64,000 nucleotides of DNA from Candidatus Schneewindia gallinarum. GTDB taxonomy: Bacteria; Bacillota; Clostridia; Oscillospirales; Ruminococcaceae. The stretch is from the NCBI GenBank assembly GCA_904420175.1, contig CAJFUF010000023.1:62001-126000 (forward strand). The letters run 5' to 3'. Every line of letters starts with the position of its first letter. The stretch's first letter is position 1. The notes beneath the pieces are model-generated. The model worked only from the letters and a program-made list of their open reading frames with translations. It was not told where the DNA came from and did no database searches. Below are positions 47,537 to 55,931 of this stretch, in pieces. A program made the translations under genes and the position numbers.

Positions 47537-47570
47537 AAAAAGGCCCGGCCGAATCCGGCCGGACCTTTTA
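47537..47570 (-). terminator. Terminator after hppA
   Basis: Stem AAAAGG-CCGGCC / GGCCGG-CCTTTT with one mismatch. It lies in the gap between the end of hppA and the region upstream of feoA; T-rich on the minus strand side. Confidence 0.8.
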
Positions 47571-47586
47571 AGCGCTTTATTGAAAT

Positions 47587-49617
47587 TTAGAACAGGGAAT
47601 AGAGCAGGAACAGCGTTGCCGACAGAGAACTGATGAGGGAGACAACGGTAATCTGTGTATTGATGGAGGGACCGGCTGTGTCCTTGAAGGGATCGCCGAC
47701 CGTATCGCCGATAACAGCGGCCTTATGGGCCTCGCTGCCTTTCCCACCGAAGTTGCCTGCCTCAATGAACTTTTTGGCATTGTCCCACAGGCCGCCTGCA
47801 TTACTCATAATCAGCGCAAGCAGCAGGCCGGAGATAATGTTGCCGGTCAAGAAGCCGCCAATGGCCTGCACCCCACCGATAAATCCGACGACCAGCGTAG
47901 CGACAATGGCCATAAGGCCGGCAGGGCTCAGCTCCCGGATGGCACCCACGGTAGAGATATCGATGCAGCGGGCGTAGTCCGGCTTCGCGGTGCCCTCTCT
48001 CAGTCCGGGAATGCTGTTGAACTGACGGTGGATTTCCTTTACCATCAGCTGAGAGTTCCGGTTGACGCCCATCATCAGCATGGCGGAGAACACAGCCGGA
48101 ATTGCCGCGCCCACCAGCATACCGAAGAAGACCAGCGGATCCATCAGGTCAAATGTAATTGTGACCCCAGCAGCGGCGACAACTTCCTGGAACGCGCCCA
48201 GCAGGGAGATAACCGTCAGGCCGGCGGCGCCAATAGAGAAGCCCTTGGTGATGGCTTTGGCAGTGTTGCCTGCCGCATCCAGCTCATCCGTAATGGTGAG
48301 GACCTCATCCCCGAGGTCAGCCATTTCCGCAACACCGCGGGCATTGTCCACGATGGGACCGTATGCGTCATTAGAAATAATCATTCCCACAATGGACAGC
48401 ATACCGATGGCTGCAAACGAGATACCCAGCATCTCATATCCGGGGCCAAGCGGTTCGCAGAGTTTGTAGGAAATCAGGGATGCAAGGCCAATTCCAATAA
48501 GGGCGGGCAGTGCGGAAAGAAGTCCATAGGAGAACCCGGACAAAATGGTGAAGGCGGGCCCGCTCTGGCAGGCCTCCGCCACCTTGGCAACCGGCTTCTT
48601 ATCGTCGCCGGTAAAGAAATCGGACGTGATGCCGATGATAACACCGGCGACCATCCCGATCATGGCTGCACCCCACAGGCGCAGCTCAAAATTCGACAGC
48701 AGGCATGCAACAAAAGTTAGAGCTGCAAAAATGGCACAGGTCAGATAGGTGCCGCCGTTCAGCGCCCTGGAAGGATTGCCTTTTTTACCCAGTCGGGAGC
48801 AGAGCACACCGATGATGGAGGCAAGCAGGCCCAAAGAAATCAGGCAGAACATGAACGGAACCTGCCCCAGCGACATTGCAATGACGATGGAGGCCGCCAT
48901 TGCCGCCACGTTGGAATCGAACAGGTCGGCGCCCATCCCGGCCACGTCACCCACATTGTCGCCCACATTATCTGCGATAACGGCGGGATTTCTTGGGTCA
49001 TCCTCCGGGATACCAAGTTCCACTTTACCGGTCAGGTCGGCCGCAATGTCAGCCGTTTTGGTGAAAATACCGCCGCCGGCCTTGGCGAACAGGGCAAGGG
49101 AACTGGCGCCGAAGCTAAAGGCCATAACAATGTTGGAATCCTGGAAAATCAGATAGATGATGGCTGCGCCTGCAAGGGAACTTCCAACCACGGCCATACC
49201 CATAACCGCACCGCCGCGGAAGCCGGCCATAAAGGACTTTTGGATGGACTCCCGGGCTGCGGTGGCGGCCTTCAGATTAGCAATGGTCGCAATGGAGATA
49301 CCAACATAGCCGGCGAGGCCGGAAAGCAGCGTGCCGAACAGATAGGCAACGCCGATAAGCAGGTTGGTGGTCACGCTGTTCGTCGTCCAGATGGGCTGGG
49401 GGAAGAACAGGACCAGCAGGACAACCACCACCGCAGAGAATAAGCCGAGAATCCGGTATTCCCGCTTTAAGAAGGTGAAGGCACCCTCCCGAATAAGCGT
49501 CCCCACTTCATCCAGCCGCGGATTCGCCGTAGGCAGGCGCTTAACCCAGCGGTAGAAATAGGCGGCGACAAGGAAAGACAACAGTGCAACGCCAAGTGAT
49601 ATGTAAATCCACAACAT
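47587..49617 (-). CDS. hppA: Membrane-bound proton-translocating pyrophosphatase
   Basis: Couples PPi hydrolysis to ion export across the membrane. It has 676 residues and about 16 membrane helices, with the catalytic motifs DIAADLTGKVE, DNVGDNVGDVAGMGADLF and GDTVGDPFKDTAGPS. The segment GNTAKAITKG has Lys where K+-dependent enzymes have Ala, so it is probably of the K+-independent, H+-pumping kind. ATG 49617 is nine bases after GGAGG; the track ATG 49623 is only three bases away. Confidence 0.95.
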   Translation of the reverse strand: MLWIYISLGVALLSFLVAAYFYRWVKRLPTANPRLDEVGTLIREGAFTFLKREYRILGLFSAVVVVLLVLFFPQPIWTTNSVTTNLLIGVAYLFGTLLSGLAGYVGISIATIANLKAATAARESIQKSFMAGFRGGAVMGMAVVGSSLAGAAIIYLIFQDSNIVMAFSFGASSLALFAKAGGGIFTKTADIAADLTGKVELGIPEDDPRNPAVIADNVGDNVGDVAGMGADLFDSNVAAMAASIVIAMSLGQVPFMFCLISLGLLASIIGVLCSRLGKKGNPSRALNGGTYLTCAIFAALTFVACLLSNFELRLWGAAMIGMVAGVIIGITSDFFTGDDKKPVAKVAEACQSGPAFTILSGFSYGLLSALPALIGIGLASLISYKLCEPLGPGYEMLGISFAAIGMLSIVGMIISNDAYGPIVDNARGVAEMADLGDEVLTITDELDAAGNTAKAITKGFSIGAAGLTVISLLGAFQEVVAAAGVTITFDLMDPLVFFGMLVGAAIPAVFSAMLMMGVNRNSQLMVKEIHRQFNSIPGLREGTAKPDYARCIDISTVGAIRELSPAGLMAIVATLVVGFIGGVQAIGGFLTGNIISGLLLALIMSNAGGLWDNAKKFIEAGNFGGKGSEAHKAAVIGDTVGDPFKDTAGPSINTQITVVSLISSLSATLFLLYSLF

Positions 49618-49641
49618 CAACATATACCTCCGTATTTTTTA

Positions 49642-50004
49642 TCAGAAAGCAGCGAGGGGAAGAGGCGGTGCATGTCCTCCCCGGTTGTCTGCAATCGGAC
49701 AGATTGGACAATTTCGATATAGCGCCGGAAGACGGGAGAACGACAAGCGCCCCCGGCCCCGGAAAGGCACAAGCGAAACAACGGCAGTTATGAGCAGGCG
49801 TAAAAGCCGTAGCCCGGAATGCGGTAGAAGAGGGGAATGTTGGTTCTTGACCGCAGGTGTGGAGCAGTAGTCAAGAGTTGCCCCGACACTGCGTACCTCC
49901 TGCAGGTTTTTTGCGGCATTTTCTTCCGGACGAAGGCCGTCCGCTATCCATAAAAAGGCAAAAAGGCAGACTACACACAACAACAGACAGTACGTCGTTC
50001 TCAT
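49642..50004 (-). CDS. Small hypothetical membrane or exported protein
   Basis: A 120-residue ORF between the ECF component and hppA. ATG 50004 follows AGAGGTGG at a good distance. It begins with a hydrophobic signal-like helix (YCLLLCVVCLFAFLWIA) and has a second hydrophobic stretch (LRLLRLLITAVVSLVP); the C-terminal half is Pro/Arg/Cys-rich and looks less protein-like. I know no family. The gap would otherwise be 460 bases, so a gene here is plausible but the true 3' end may differ. Confidence 0.4.
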   Translation of the reverse strand: MRTTYCLLLCVVCLFAFLWIADGLRPEENAAKNLQEVRSVGATLDYCSTPAVKNQHSPLLPHSGLRLLRLLITAVVSLVPFRGRGRLSFSRLPALYRNCPICPIADNRGGHAPPLPLAAF

Positions 50005-50078
50005 GATAGTCCACCTCTTCGTTCGTTATTTTAGGTTTTCTCTGCTTTAAAACTTACTTTATCATCTTCCAAGTATTG

Positions 50079-50717
50079 CTAAACACTTTTTTTCCTGTGT
50101 AACAGGGGGGTAACAACGGCAATGGTGATAATGGGGGTCACAATGGCCTCCGGGATTCCATTGTAAAGGATGGAGGCCCCCAGCAGCAGCCAGATGGTGG
50201 AATTTCCAACCGAGGCATACGGTGCAGCAAAGCACACAAGAATACCAAGCAGAACCAGCAGCGTGTTGACCAGAGAGCCTGCCACGCCTGCCACGCCTGC
50301 GGCAAGGGCAACCTTTCCTGTTTTTTTGTGGATTATGCGGAACAGCGGCCCAGAAACCGCGCCAATCAGCATCCTTGGGACAAAGCAGATAAGGAGGCTG
50401 CATACAGCATAAAGAATGGCCAGTCCCACGTTGCCGTTAGCCAACTGCGGGCTGTAGAACGGGCTGAACACAAATGCAGTCGGGGGCGCATACATGGTGA
50501 ACCAGAGCATACTGACGAAGCCAAACACTCCGCCGAGAAAAATGCCGGACTTGGTCCCCAGCAGAATCGCGCCGATTACGACGGGAATCTGTGCGAGAGT
50601 GGCCACAATCGGGCCGCCCAGCGGCAGTGAGCCCAGTGGAGTGAAGCCCATAATAAACAGGATTGCACTGAACAGAGCCAGCTGTGCCAATAGGGTTACG
50701 TTCGTTTTTTTTGTCAT
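50079..50717 (-). CDS. ECF transporter S component, probably for pantothenate
   Basis: A 212-residue membrane protein of five or six helices, of the ECF substrate-binding (S) type, with the N-terminal AQLALFSAILFIMGFTPLG that contacts the shared ECF-T subunit. It is directly downstream of coaX, the pantothenate kinase, so uptake of pantothenate (PanT) is the best guess; BioY- or thiamine-type substrates cannot be excluded. Ribosome site GGAG before ATG 50717. Confidence 0.82.
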   Translation of the reverse strand: MTKKTNVTLLAQLALFSAILFIMGFTPLGSLPLGGPIVATLAQIPVVIGAILLGTKSGIFLGGVFGFVSMLWFTMYAPPTAFVFSPFYSPQLANGNVGLAILYAVCSLLICFVPRMLIGAVSGPLFRIIHKKTGKVALAAGVAGVAGSLVNTLLVLLGILVCFAAPYASVGNSTIWLLLGASILYNGIPEAIVTPIITIAVVTPLLHRKKSV

Positions 50718-50803
50718 TTACTATCCAACTCCTTGCTGTCGCTCCCGAAACGGGATGCGGCGCATTTTATTCTTTAAAGGCGGAGAACCGCCTGAAAAGC
50801 GGA

Positions 50804-51568
50804 TTAACGGTTCTTTAAATACAGTTCATAAAGCCCATCCAGCAGCAGGGTCGGATCGATGGTGATCTGCTCGCTGCAATGGGGGATAATTGCGCCGACA
50901 AGTCCTCCGCAGGCAACGGCGGTGGTGTCCTCGCCAAGCTCCTGTTTATAACGGCGAACCATACCGTCAATCATACTGGCGGCGCCAAGAATAACGCCGG
51001 AGCGCATACAGTCCACGGTGTTTGCACCAATGACCGGCACTTCGCCGTCCAGACTGATATGTGGAAGTTGCGCAGAATGGCTGCTCATTGCATCCAGTCC
51101 AATCCGTACCCCGGGTGCAAGCGCACCGCCGATAAAGCTTCTATCCCGATCCAGTACGGTGATTTTGCTGACGGTGCCAAGGTCGATAATAATGGCGGGT
51201 GTGGTGTATTTTTTCAGGGTCCCCACAGCGGTGCACACAAGGTCGGCACCGGTCTGCCCGGGACTGTCGATTTTAATGTTGAGCCCGGTTTTGATTCCCG
51301 GCCCTACATGCAGCACCCGTACATTATATAATTCCTTTACGGCTGCATCCAGAATGGGGGACAGGGCAGGCACCACAGAGGAGATAATGGCCCCTTCCAT
51401 ACTGCCGGTATGAAACCCTTTAATGTGCAGTACGCTGCGGATTAAAACGGCATACTCCGCCTCTGTTTTCAGCACGTCTGTTTTCAAGCGCGAGATGAAG
51501 CGGGGGGCACCCTGTTCATACGCGGCAAAAACAATGTTGGAGTTTCCAATGTCAATGGTCAGTACCAT
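50804..51568 (-). CDS. coaX: Type III pantothenate kinase
   Basis: Phosphorylates pantothenate, the first step to coenzyme A. The 254 residues show the ASKHA-fold motifs DIGNSNIVFA, GQTGADLVC, IDLGTVSKI and GGALAPGVRIG. The track extends to 51625, but ATG 51568 follows GGAGG and gives the standard N-terminus MVLTIDIGNSN. Confidence 0.94.
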   Translation of the reverse strand: MVLTIDIGNSNIVFAAYEQGAPRFISRLKTDVLKTEAEYAVLIRSVLHIKGFHTGSMEGAIISSVVPALSPILDAAVKELYNVRVLHVGPGIKTGLNIKIDSPGQTGADLVCTAVGTLKKYTTPAIIIDLGTVSKITVLDRDRSFIGGALAPGVRIGLDAMSSHSAQLPHISLDGEVPVIGANTVDCMRSGVILGAASMIDGMVRRYKQELGEDTTAVACGGLVGAIIPHCSEQITIDPTLLLDGLYELYLKNR

Positions 51569-51636
51569 GTGCTGCCTCCTTATTCTTTCTGCTTTTATCA
51601 TACCGTCCGCCCGGCCGTCTGTCAAGTGCGGGATAT

Positions 51637-52716
51637 TTACATGGAGCCATATTCAAGCGCCCGTTGCTCTCCTCTCAGTACGGCGAGGGCCCCCTGTGCC
51701 ATGGCAAGCATCTCGTTTTCACCCGGATAGACGTAAACGGGTGCAATCAAATCAACATTGTGCCGGATGGCGCCCGTAAACCGGTTGCTGTAAGCAAGCC
51801 CGCCTGTCAGCACAATGGCGTCCACCCGTCCTTCCAGCACGGCAACCATGGCGCCAATCTGTTTGGACACCTGGTAGGCCATGCTTTCCAGGACCAGGGC
51901 TGCAAAGGAATCGCCGTTTTTAATCATTTTTTCGCATTTGCGCAGGTCATTTGTCCCTAGCAGGCCCTGCATGCCGCTTTCTGCAGTGACCATGGATACC
52001 ATTTCTTCCTTTGTGAACGCGCCGGAAAAGCACATCTCAATAATAGGGACAAGCGGCACTGCACCGGAGCGTTCCGGGGTGAAGGGGCCTTCGCCCATGA
52101 TGGCGTCATTTACGTCAACAACACGGCCGTAGGAGTGCGCGCCCACCGTGATCCCGCCGCCCATATGCGCCACGATCAACCTGCATGCCTCGTAATCCTT
52201 GCCCAGCTGTCTGGCTGCCCGCTTGGCCATGGCTTTTGCATTCAGTGCGTGGAAGATACTGCGGCGTTCAATTCCGGGAATTCCTGTCAGCTTGGCACGC
52301 GGATCCATCTCGTCCACCACAACCGGGTCGACAATGAAGGAGGGGATATGCAGCGAGTCGCCGATTTCCCTTGCAATCAGCCCGCCCAGAGAGGAGGCGT
52401 GCATGCTGGCTTCCCCCTCGGACAAGTCGCGCACCAGACAGTCGTCGATGCGGTATGTGCCGGACTCCAGCGGTTTAACCATCCCACAGCGGCCGACCAC
52501 AGCATCCAGCTCTTTTAAAGAAAAATGGTGGTTAACCAGTTCCTGCAAAATCAGGTTGAAGCGCAGCTCCTTTTGGCCCATTACACTGCCGCAGGCGCCG
52601 AGCTCCTCTCTTGTATGGTGCAATGTGGACTCAAACACCTGGCTGTCGTCACGGAAAACAGAAATTTTAGTGGAAGTGGAGCCGGGGTTAATTGTTAAAA
52701 TTTGAAAGGACGGCAT
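51637..52716 (-). CDS. buk: Butyrate kinase
   Basis: Interconverts butyryl phosphate plus ADP and butyrate plus ATP, the last step of butyrate fermentation. The 359 residues of the acetokinase family have INPGSTSTKISV, HMGGGITVGAHS and VLTGGLAYS. Length and the absence of acetate-kinase features support Buk (or a branched-chain kinase). Its usual partner, phosphotransbutyrylase (ptb), is not adjacent; buk is followed instead by coaX. Confidence 0.92.
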   Translation of the reverse strand: MPSFQILTINPGSTSTKISVFRDDSQVFESTLHHTREELGACGSVMGQKELRFNLILQELVNHHFSLKELDAVVGRCGMVKPLESGTYRIDDCLVRDLSEGEASMHASSLGGLIAREIGDSLHIPSFIVDPVVVDEMDPRAKLTGIPGIERRSIFHALNAKAMAKRAARQLGKDYEACRLIVAHMGGGITVGAHSYGRVVDVNDAIMGEGPFTPERSGAVPLVPIIEMCFSGAFTKEEMVSMVTAESGMQGLLGTNDLRKCEKMIKNGDSFAALVLESMAYQVSKQIGAMVAVLEGRVDAIVLTGGLAYSNRFTGAIRHNVDLIAPVYVYPGENEMLAMAQGALAVLRGEQRALEYGSM

Positions 52717-52728
52717 TTGGATTCCTCC

Positions 52729-53163
52729 TCAAGACAGGTAAATGGCGCCGGAGCGCATTAGTTCAATATGGCCGCGACTGCGGCAGGCGTCGATGAATTT
52801 TTCCACTTCATCTACAGTCCCGGCAAAGCGATAAATTCCTTCCCCGGCCGGTACCGCGCCGAACTGCCCGGCGACGGCCCCCACATCCCCTTTTATCAGT
52901 ACGAGCTCGTGTCCGCCGTCCGGTGTTTTGTCACTAATCTTCAGGTCTTTCACACAGTCCAGACGATGGAATTGCTCCGTCAGCAGACGAAGTGCCGCGT
53001 GCCCCTCAATGGTGAGAATCACACGGGTGCCGCCGTTCCACGGCTCCTCACAGGAGTGGATGGAGGTCACATTCCAGCCAGAGCGCCGAACCAAAATAGA
53101 AATCTGGTCCAGAACGCCGACCCGGTTTTCGACAAACAACTGCAACTGATGGGTTTCCCTCAT
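52729..53163 (-). CDS. ACT-domain protein, acetolactate synthase small-subunit-like
   Basis: A 144-residue protein starting at ATG 53163 after GGAGG (the track ORF runs back through the tRNA). The N-terminal ACT domain (HQLQLFVENRVGVLDQISILVRRSGWNV) resembles IlvN/IlvH, the feedback-sensing subunit of acetolactate synthase; a second regulatory segment follows. No catalytic subunit gene is in the window. It is 12 bases upstream of buk, so it may instead sense an amino acid for that operon. Confidence 0.7.
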   Translation of the reverse strand: MRETHQLQLFVENRVGVLDQISILVRRSGWNVTSIHSCEEPWNGGTRVILTIEGHAALRLLTEQFHRLDCVKDLKISDKTPDGGHELVLIKGDVGAVAGQFGAVPAGEGIYRFAGTVDEVEKFIDACRSRGHIELMRSGAIYLS

Positions 53164-53206
53164 CGGGCTATCCCTCCTAATCTTTAAAATTAGTATACCA
53201 CAAAAG

Positions 53207-53234
53207 AAAGGCCGCGGACATGTCCGCGGCCTTT
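53207..53234 (-). terminator. Terminator after tRNA-Pro
   Basis: Perfect palindrome AAAGGCCGCGGACA and its complement, followed on the minus strand by a CTTTT run. Confidence 0.88.
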
Positions 53235-53242
53235 GCAAGTGT

Positions 53243-53319
53243 TGGTCTGGGTGACGAGATTTGAACTCACGACCTCTACCACCCCAAGGTAGCGCTCTAC
53301 CAAGCTGAGCCACACCCAG
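53243..53319 (-). tRNA. tRNA-Pro (anticodon GGG)
   Basis: A full cloverleaf on the minus strand: acceptor CTGGGTG/CACCCAG, D arm GCTCAGCTTGGTAGAGC, anticodon stem CTACC/GGTAG with loop TTGGGGT (anticodon GGG), T arm with GTTCAAATC, and an encoded CCA. Confidence 0.96.
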
Positions 53320-53331
53320 AGAACGTTATCT

Positions 53332-53360
53332 ATTCTAGCATGTTTTAAACTGAAAATCAA
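53332..53360 (-). promoter_or_regulatory. Promoter of tRNA-Pro
   Basis: Minus strand TTGATT (53360-53355), 17 bases, TAGAAT (53337-53332) with a TGC extension, 13 bases before the tRNA. Confidence 0.75.
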
Positions 53361-53383
53361 GGGTAAAAATAAAAAAATAAGTG

Positions 53384-53421
53384 TTGACAAAACTAACTGT
53401 AATAATTATAATTACAGTTAG
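53384..53421 (+). promoter_or_regulatory. Consensus promoter overlapped by an Rrf2 operator
   Basis: TTGACA at 53384-53389, 17 bases, TATAAT at 53407-53412: a perfect sigma-A promoter. The inverted repeat CTAACTGTAAT-7-ATTACAGTTAG (53393-53421) covers the spacer and the -10, an ideal place for autorepression by the Rrf2 protein encoded downstream. Confidence 0.85.
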
Positions 53422-53432
53422 GAGGGATGCGG

Positions 53433-53846
53433 ATGACAAGTGAATTCGGCGTGGCCGTGCATGCACTGGTTTTTTTGGCGCAACAGCGTGCAACTGCATC
53501 CAGTGAACTGCTGGCCAAAAATATCTGCACCAACCCTGCGCGGGTCCGGAAGGTCATGGGGAAACTGAAAAAGGCCGGGCTGCTTTCAACAAAGGAAGGG
53601 GTGGACGGCGGTTACCGGTTGGCAGTCCCGCCGGGGGAAATTACCCTTCGGCAGGTCGGCGAGGCGGTGGATGCCCAGTTTGTCTCGTCCCGCTGGCACA
53701 GCGGCGACACGGATTTGCCATGTCTTGTGGCATCGGGCATGGCAGGCGTAATGGACACCCTGTACGGCCAACTGGACGATCTTTGCAAGACCCATTTGGA
53801 AGGCATTACGATCAACAGCGTTAAAGCAATGCTGCTCCATGAATAA
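53433..53846 (+). CDS. Rrf2-family transcriptional regulator
   Basis: A 137-residue winged-helix regulator (FGVAVHALVFLAQ; NPARVRKVMGKLKKAGLLSTKEGVDGGYRL). The cysteines (near residues 32, 94 and 115) are not in the C-x5-C-x5-C order of IscR, so an Fe-S cluster of that type is unlikely. ATG 53433 is seven bases after GGAGG; the track ATG 53427 is too close. It precedes thioredoxin and rubrerythrin, which suggests a redox-related role (inference). Confidence 0.92.
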   Translation: MTSEFGVAVHALVFLAQQRATASSELLAKNICTNPARVRKVMGKLKKAGLLSTKEGVDGGYRLAVPPGEITLRQVGEAVDAQFVSSRWHSGDTDLPCLVASGMAGVMDTLYGQLDDLCKTHLEGITINSVKAMLLHE

Positions 53847-53890
53847 ACAGGGGAGGAGAACCCTACACTGAACATAAGGAGGTTTTTGTG

Positions 53891-54208
53891 ATGGCAGTGA
53901 CAGTATTAACAAAGGCGAATTTCAATGAGGAGGCCGTTAAGACAAAGGACACGGTTTTGATTGATTTCTGGGCGGACTGGTGCGGCCCGTGCCGGATGCT
54001 TTCTCCCATTGTGGATGAAATTGCAAATGAGGCGCCGCAGGGCGTCAAGGTTTGCAAGGTCAACGTGGACGAACAGCCTGAACTTGCACAGCAGTTCCAG
54101 ATTATGAGTATTCCAACCCTGGTGGTGCTGAAGGACGGCAGGCTGGTCAATAAATCCGTTGGCGTCCAGCCCAAAGCGAACATTGTAAAAATGCTGGAAA
54201 ATGTCTAA
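53891..54208 (+). CDS. trxA: Thioredoxin
   Basis: A 105-residue disulfide reductant with the active site DWCGPCRM and the cis-Pro in SIPTLVV. ATG 53891 is eight bases after AAGGAGG (the track GTG 53888 is less likely). No thioredoxin reductase is next to it. It is probably transcribed with the Rrf2 gene, 44 bases upstream. Confidence 0.95.
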   Translation: MAVTVLTKANFNEEAVKTKDTVLIDFWADWCGPCRMLSPIVDEIANEAPQGVKVCKVNVDEQPELAQQFQIMSIPTLVVLKDGRLVNKSVGVQPKANIVKMLENV

Positions 54209-54210
54209 GT

Positions 54211-54247
54211 GGAAAGGGGAAGGTACAAATGTACCTTTCCCTTTTTT
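54211..54247 (+). terminator. Terminator after trxA
   Basis: Stem GGAAAGG(G)GAAGGTAC / GTACCTT-TCCC with six Ts. Confidence 0.85.
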
Positions 54248-54323
54248 GCACTTCAATTTTCATTACTCCGTGTATGAATTTCTCCCGCCCTGGCAATGCT
54301 AACAGTAAAGGAGGAATGAAATC

Positions 54324-54923
54324 ATGGCAGATTTTAAAAGCAGTCAGACCAAAGAAAACCTGATGAAGGCATTTGCCGGGGAGAGCCAGGCCAGAAACCG
54401 TTATACCTTCGCAGCAGGCCAGGCCAAAAAGCAAAACCTGCATGTGGTGGAGGCGGTGTTCACCTTCACAGCCGGACAGGAGAAAGAGCATGCGGAAGTA
54501 TTCTACAAACAGCTCAGCGAGCTTGCAGGGGAGAACCTGAAGGTAGAGGGGACGTATCCCATCGACATCAGTGACAGCGTGCAGGAACTTTTGAAGATGG
54601 CGCAGCACAATGAGTATGAGGAGCACGATCCGGTATACGCTACCTTTGGAAAACAGGCCCAGGAGGAGGGCTTCCCAAAAGTTGCAAACCTGTTCTACCA
54701 TATTGCGGAAATTGAAAAAATTCATGGGGACCGCTTTGGTCAGCTGGCTGACCTGATGGAGCAGGGGAAACTGTTTGTCTCCGATGTGTCCATCAAATGG
54801 ATGTGTTTAAACTGCGGATATGTCTTTGAGGGGACGGAAGCACCGCCCAAGTGTCCTGTATGTGAACACGACAGGGGCTATTTCATTCGTCTGGAACTCG
54901 CGCCCTACACCTCAGAAAAATAG
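54324..54923 (+). CDS. rbr: Rubrerythrin
   Basis: A peroxide-reducing non-haem iron protein of anaerobes. The 199 residues have a ferritin-like di-iron domain (FAGESQARNRYTF; EKEHAEVFY; EIEKIHGDRF with the ExxH ligands) and a C-terminal rubredoxin-like site (CLNCGYV and CPVCEHDRGYF). Start ATG 54324 after AAAGGAGG. It fits with thioredoxin and the Rrf2 regulator as an oxidative-stress group. Confidence 0.96.
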   Translation: MADFKSSQTKENLMKAFAGESQARNRYTFAAGQAKKQNLHVVEAVFTFTAGQEKEHAEVFYKQLSELAGENLKVEGTYPIDISDSVQELLKMAQHNEYEEHDPVYATFGKQAQEEGFPKVANLFYHIAEIEKIHGDRFGQLADLMEQGKLFVSDVSIKWMCLNCGYVFEGTEAPPKCPVCEHDRGYFIRLELAPYTSEK

Positions 54924-54958
54924 AAAAAGCGCCACGGTGTTTTACCGTGGCGCTTTTT
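54924..54958. terminator. Bidirectional terminator shared by rubrerythrin and yihY
   Basis: Perfect 15-base arms AAAAAGCGCCACGGT and complement, 5-base loop. The right side encodes the last residues (KKAPR) of the convergent membrane protein, whose stop is in the loop. Confidence 0.9.
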
Positions 54959-55808
54959 TGTCCTGAGTTGTCAGTGTAATCAGCGCGGCCAGATCCTTCT
55001 TACGGTTGTAAAGCGCCGCGTTGAAAATGGCGCCGACAAGAATAATATTGCTGCATAAATACAGCCACAGCATCATTATGATAATGGATGCCAGCGGGCC
55101 GTATACTAAGGAATAGCGGCTGGAAAGGCTGATGAACAGGGAAAACAGGATACTACCGGCAACCAGCACCGCTGTAATCAGCAGTGTTGTACGGAAAATG
55201 GGAGGACGGGTCTGCCGGTCATTGGGTGACACAAAGCGGTACAGGACGTACAACATGGCGAAAATGAAGAAAAACAGGACGATAAAGCGCAGCCATTGCC
55301 AATGGATAAGCAGGGTATCCACACCGAATCCGCGCTCCAGCAAGTCAAGGAACCATTTCCCTGTCACCATGACAATAATACTGATATAGACGGTCAGAAG
55401 GAAAATCAACGACAGCACACGGCTGAACAGATAGGAGAGAATCCCTCGCCTGCGCTGGCGCTCATATACTTCGTCCATGGTGCTGATAATGGCGCGGAAT
55501 GCGCCGGAGGAAGCAGTTATCATCAGCACCAGGCCACCAATGAGCAGCGCAACCGACGGATTGGCCACATATTCAAGGTAGGCGCTGAGGATGTCAAGCA
55601 GATTTCCGGGAATGATTTTTTCCAGCGGTTCCAGAAAGCTTTGGATGTCCAGGTTCAAAATGCCGACAAACCAGGAGATGCACAGCAAAAACGGAAAAAA
55701 AGAAAGCGTCAGAAAGTAGGAGAGGGAGGCGGCAGAACGGGAGATGTGATAGCGCAGGTACAACTCGACCGTCTCTTTAACAAGGGACAGCACATTATGG
55801 TTTTTCAC
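54942..55808 (-). CDS. YihY/BrkB-family membrane protein
   Basis: 288 residues, six membrane helices, with the family motifs AASLSYFLTLSFFPFLL and RFVSPNDRQTRP. Once annotated as ribonuclease BN by mistake; the role is unknown, perhaps transport or envelope maintenance. The track begins at 55880, but GTG 55808 follows GAGGAGG and gives the usual N-terminus. The last five codons are part of the terminator. Confidence 0.88.
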   Translation of the reverse strand: MKNHNVLSLVKETVELYLRYHISRSAASLSYFLTLSFFPFLLCISWFVGILNLDIQSFLEPLEKIIPGNLLDILSAYLEYVANPSVALLIGGLVLMITASSGAFRAIISTMDEVYERQRRRGILSYLFSRVLSLIFLLTVYISIIVMVTGKWFLDLLERGFGVDTLLIHWQWLRFIVLFFFIFAMLYVLYRFVSPNDRQTRPPIFRTTLLITAVLVAGSILFSLFISLSSRYSLVYGPLASIIIMMLWLYLCSNIILVGAIFNAALYNRKKDLAALITLTTQDKKAPR

Positions 55809-55884
55809 AGCCCGCCTCCTCTCTGACGTGTTGATATTAACATACCATATTTTGTGAAAAATAATCAAGCACCGGTTCACGAAA

Positions 55885-55921
55885 ACAGCCCGGCCTGCAA
55901 AAATATCACAGGCCAGGCTGT
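55885..55921 (-). terminator. Terminator after livF
   Basis: Stem ACAGCC-GGCCTG / CAGGCC-GGCTGT with one mismatched base per arm; T run on the minus-strand side. Confidence 0.8.
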
Positions 55922-55931
55922 CGTTTTTTCT

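Noticed and set aside
47725-48720. 331-codon plus-strand ORF opposite hppA
   Set aside because: Gly/His/Asn-rich translation antisense to the pyrophosphatase; no ribosome site or motif.
52729-53313. Track start that makes the ACT protein 194 residues long
   Set aside because: The first 50 codons would be read through the tRNA-Pro gene and its terminator; ATG 53163 has GGAGG and gives a clean ACT domain.
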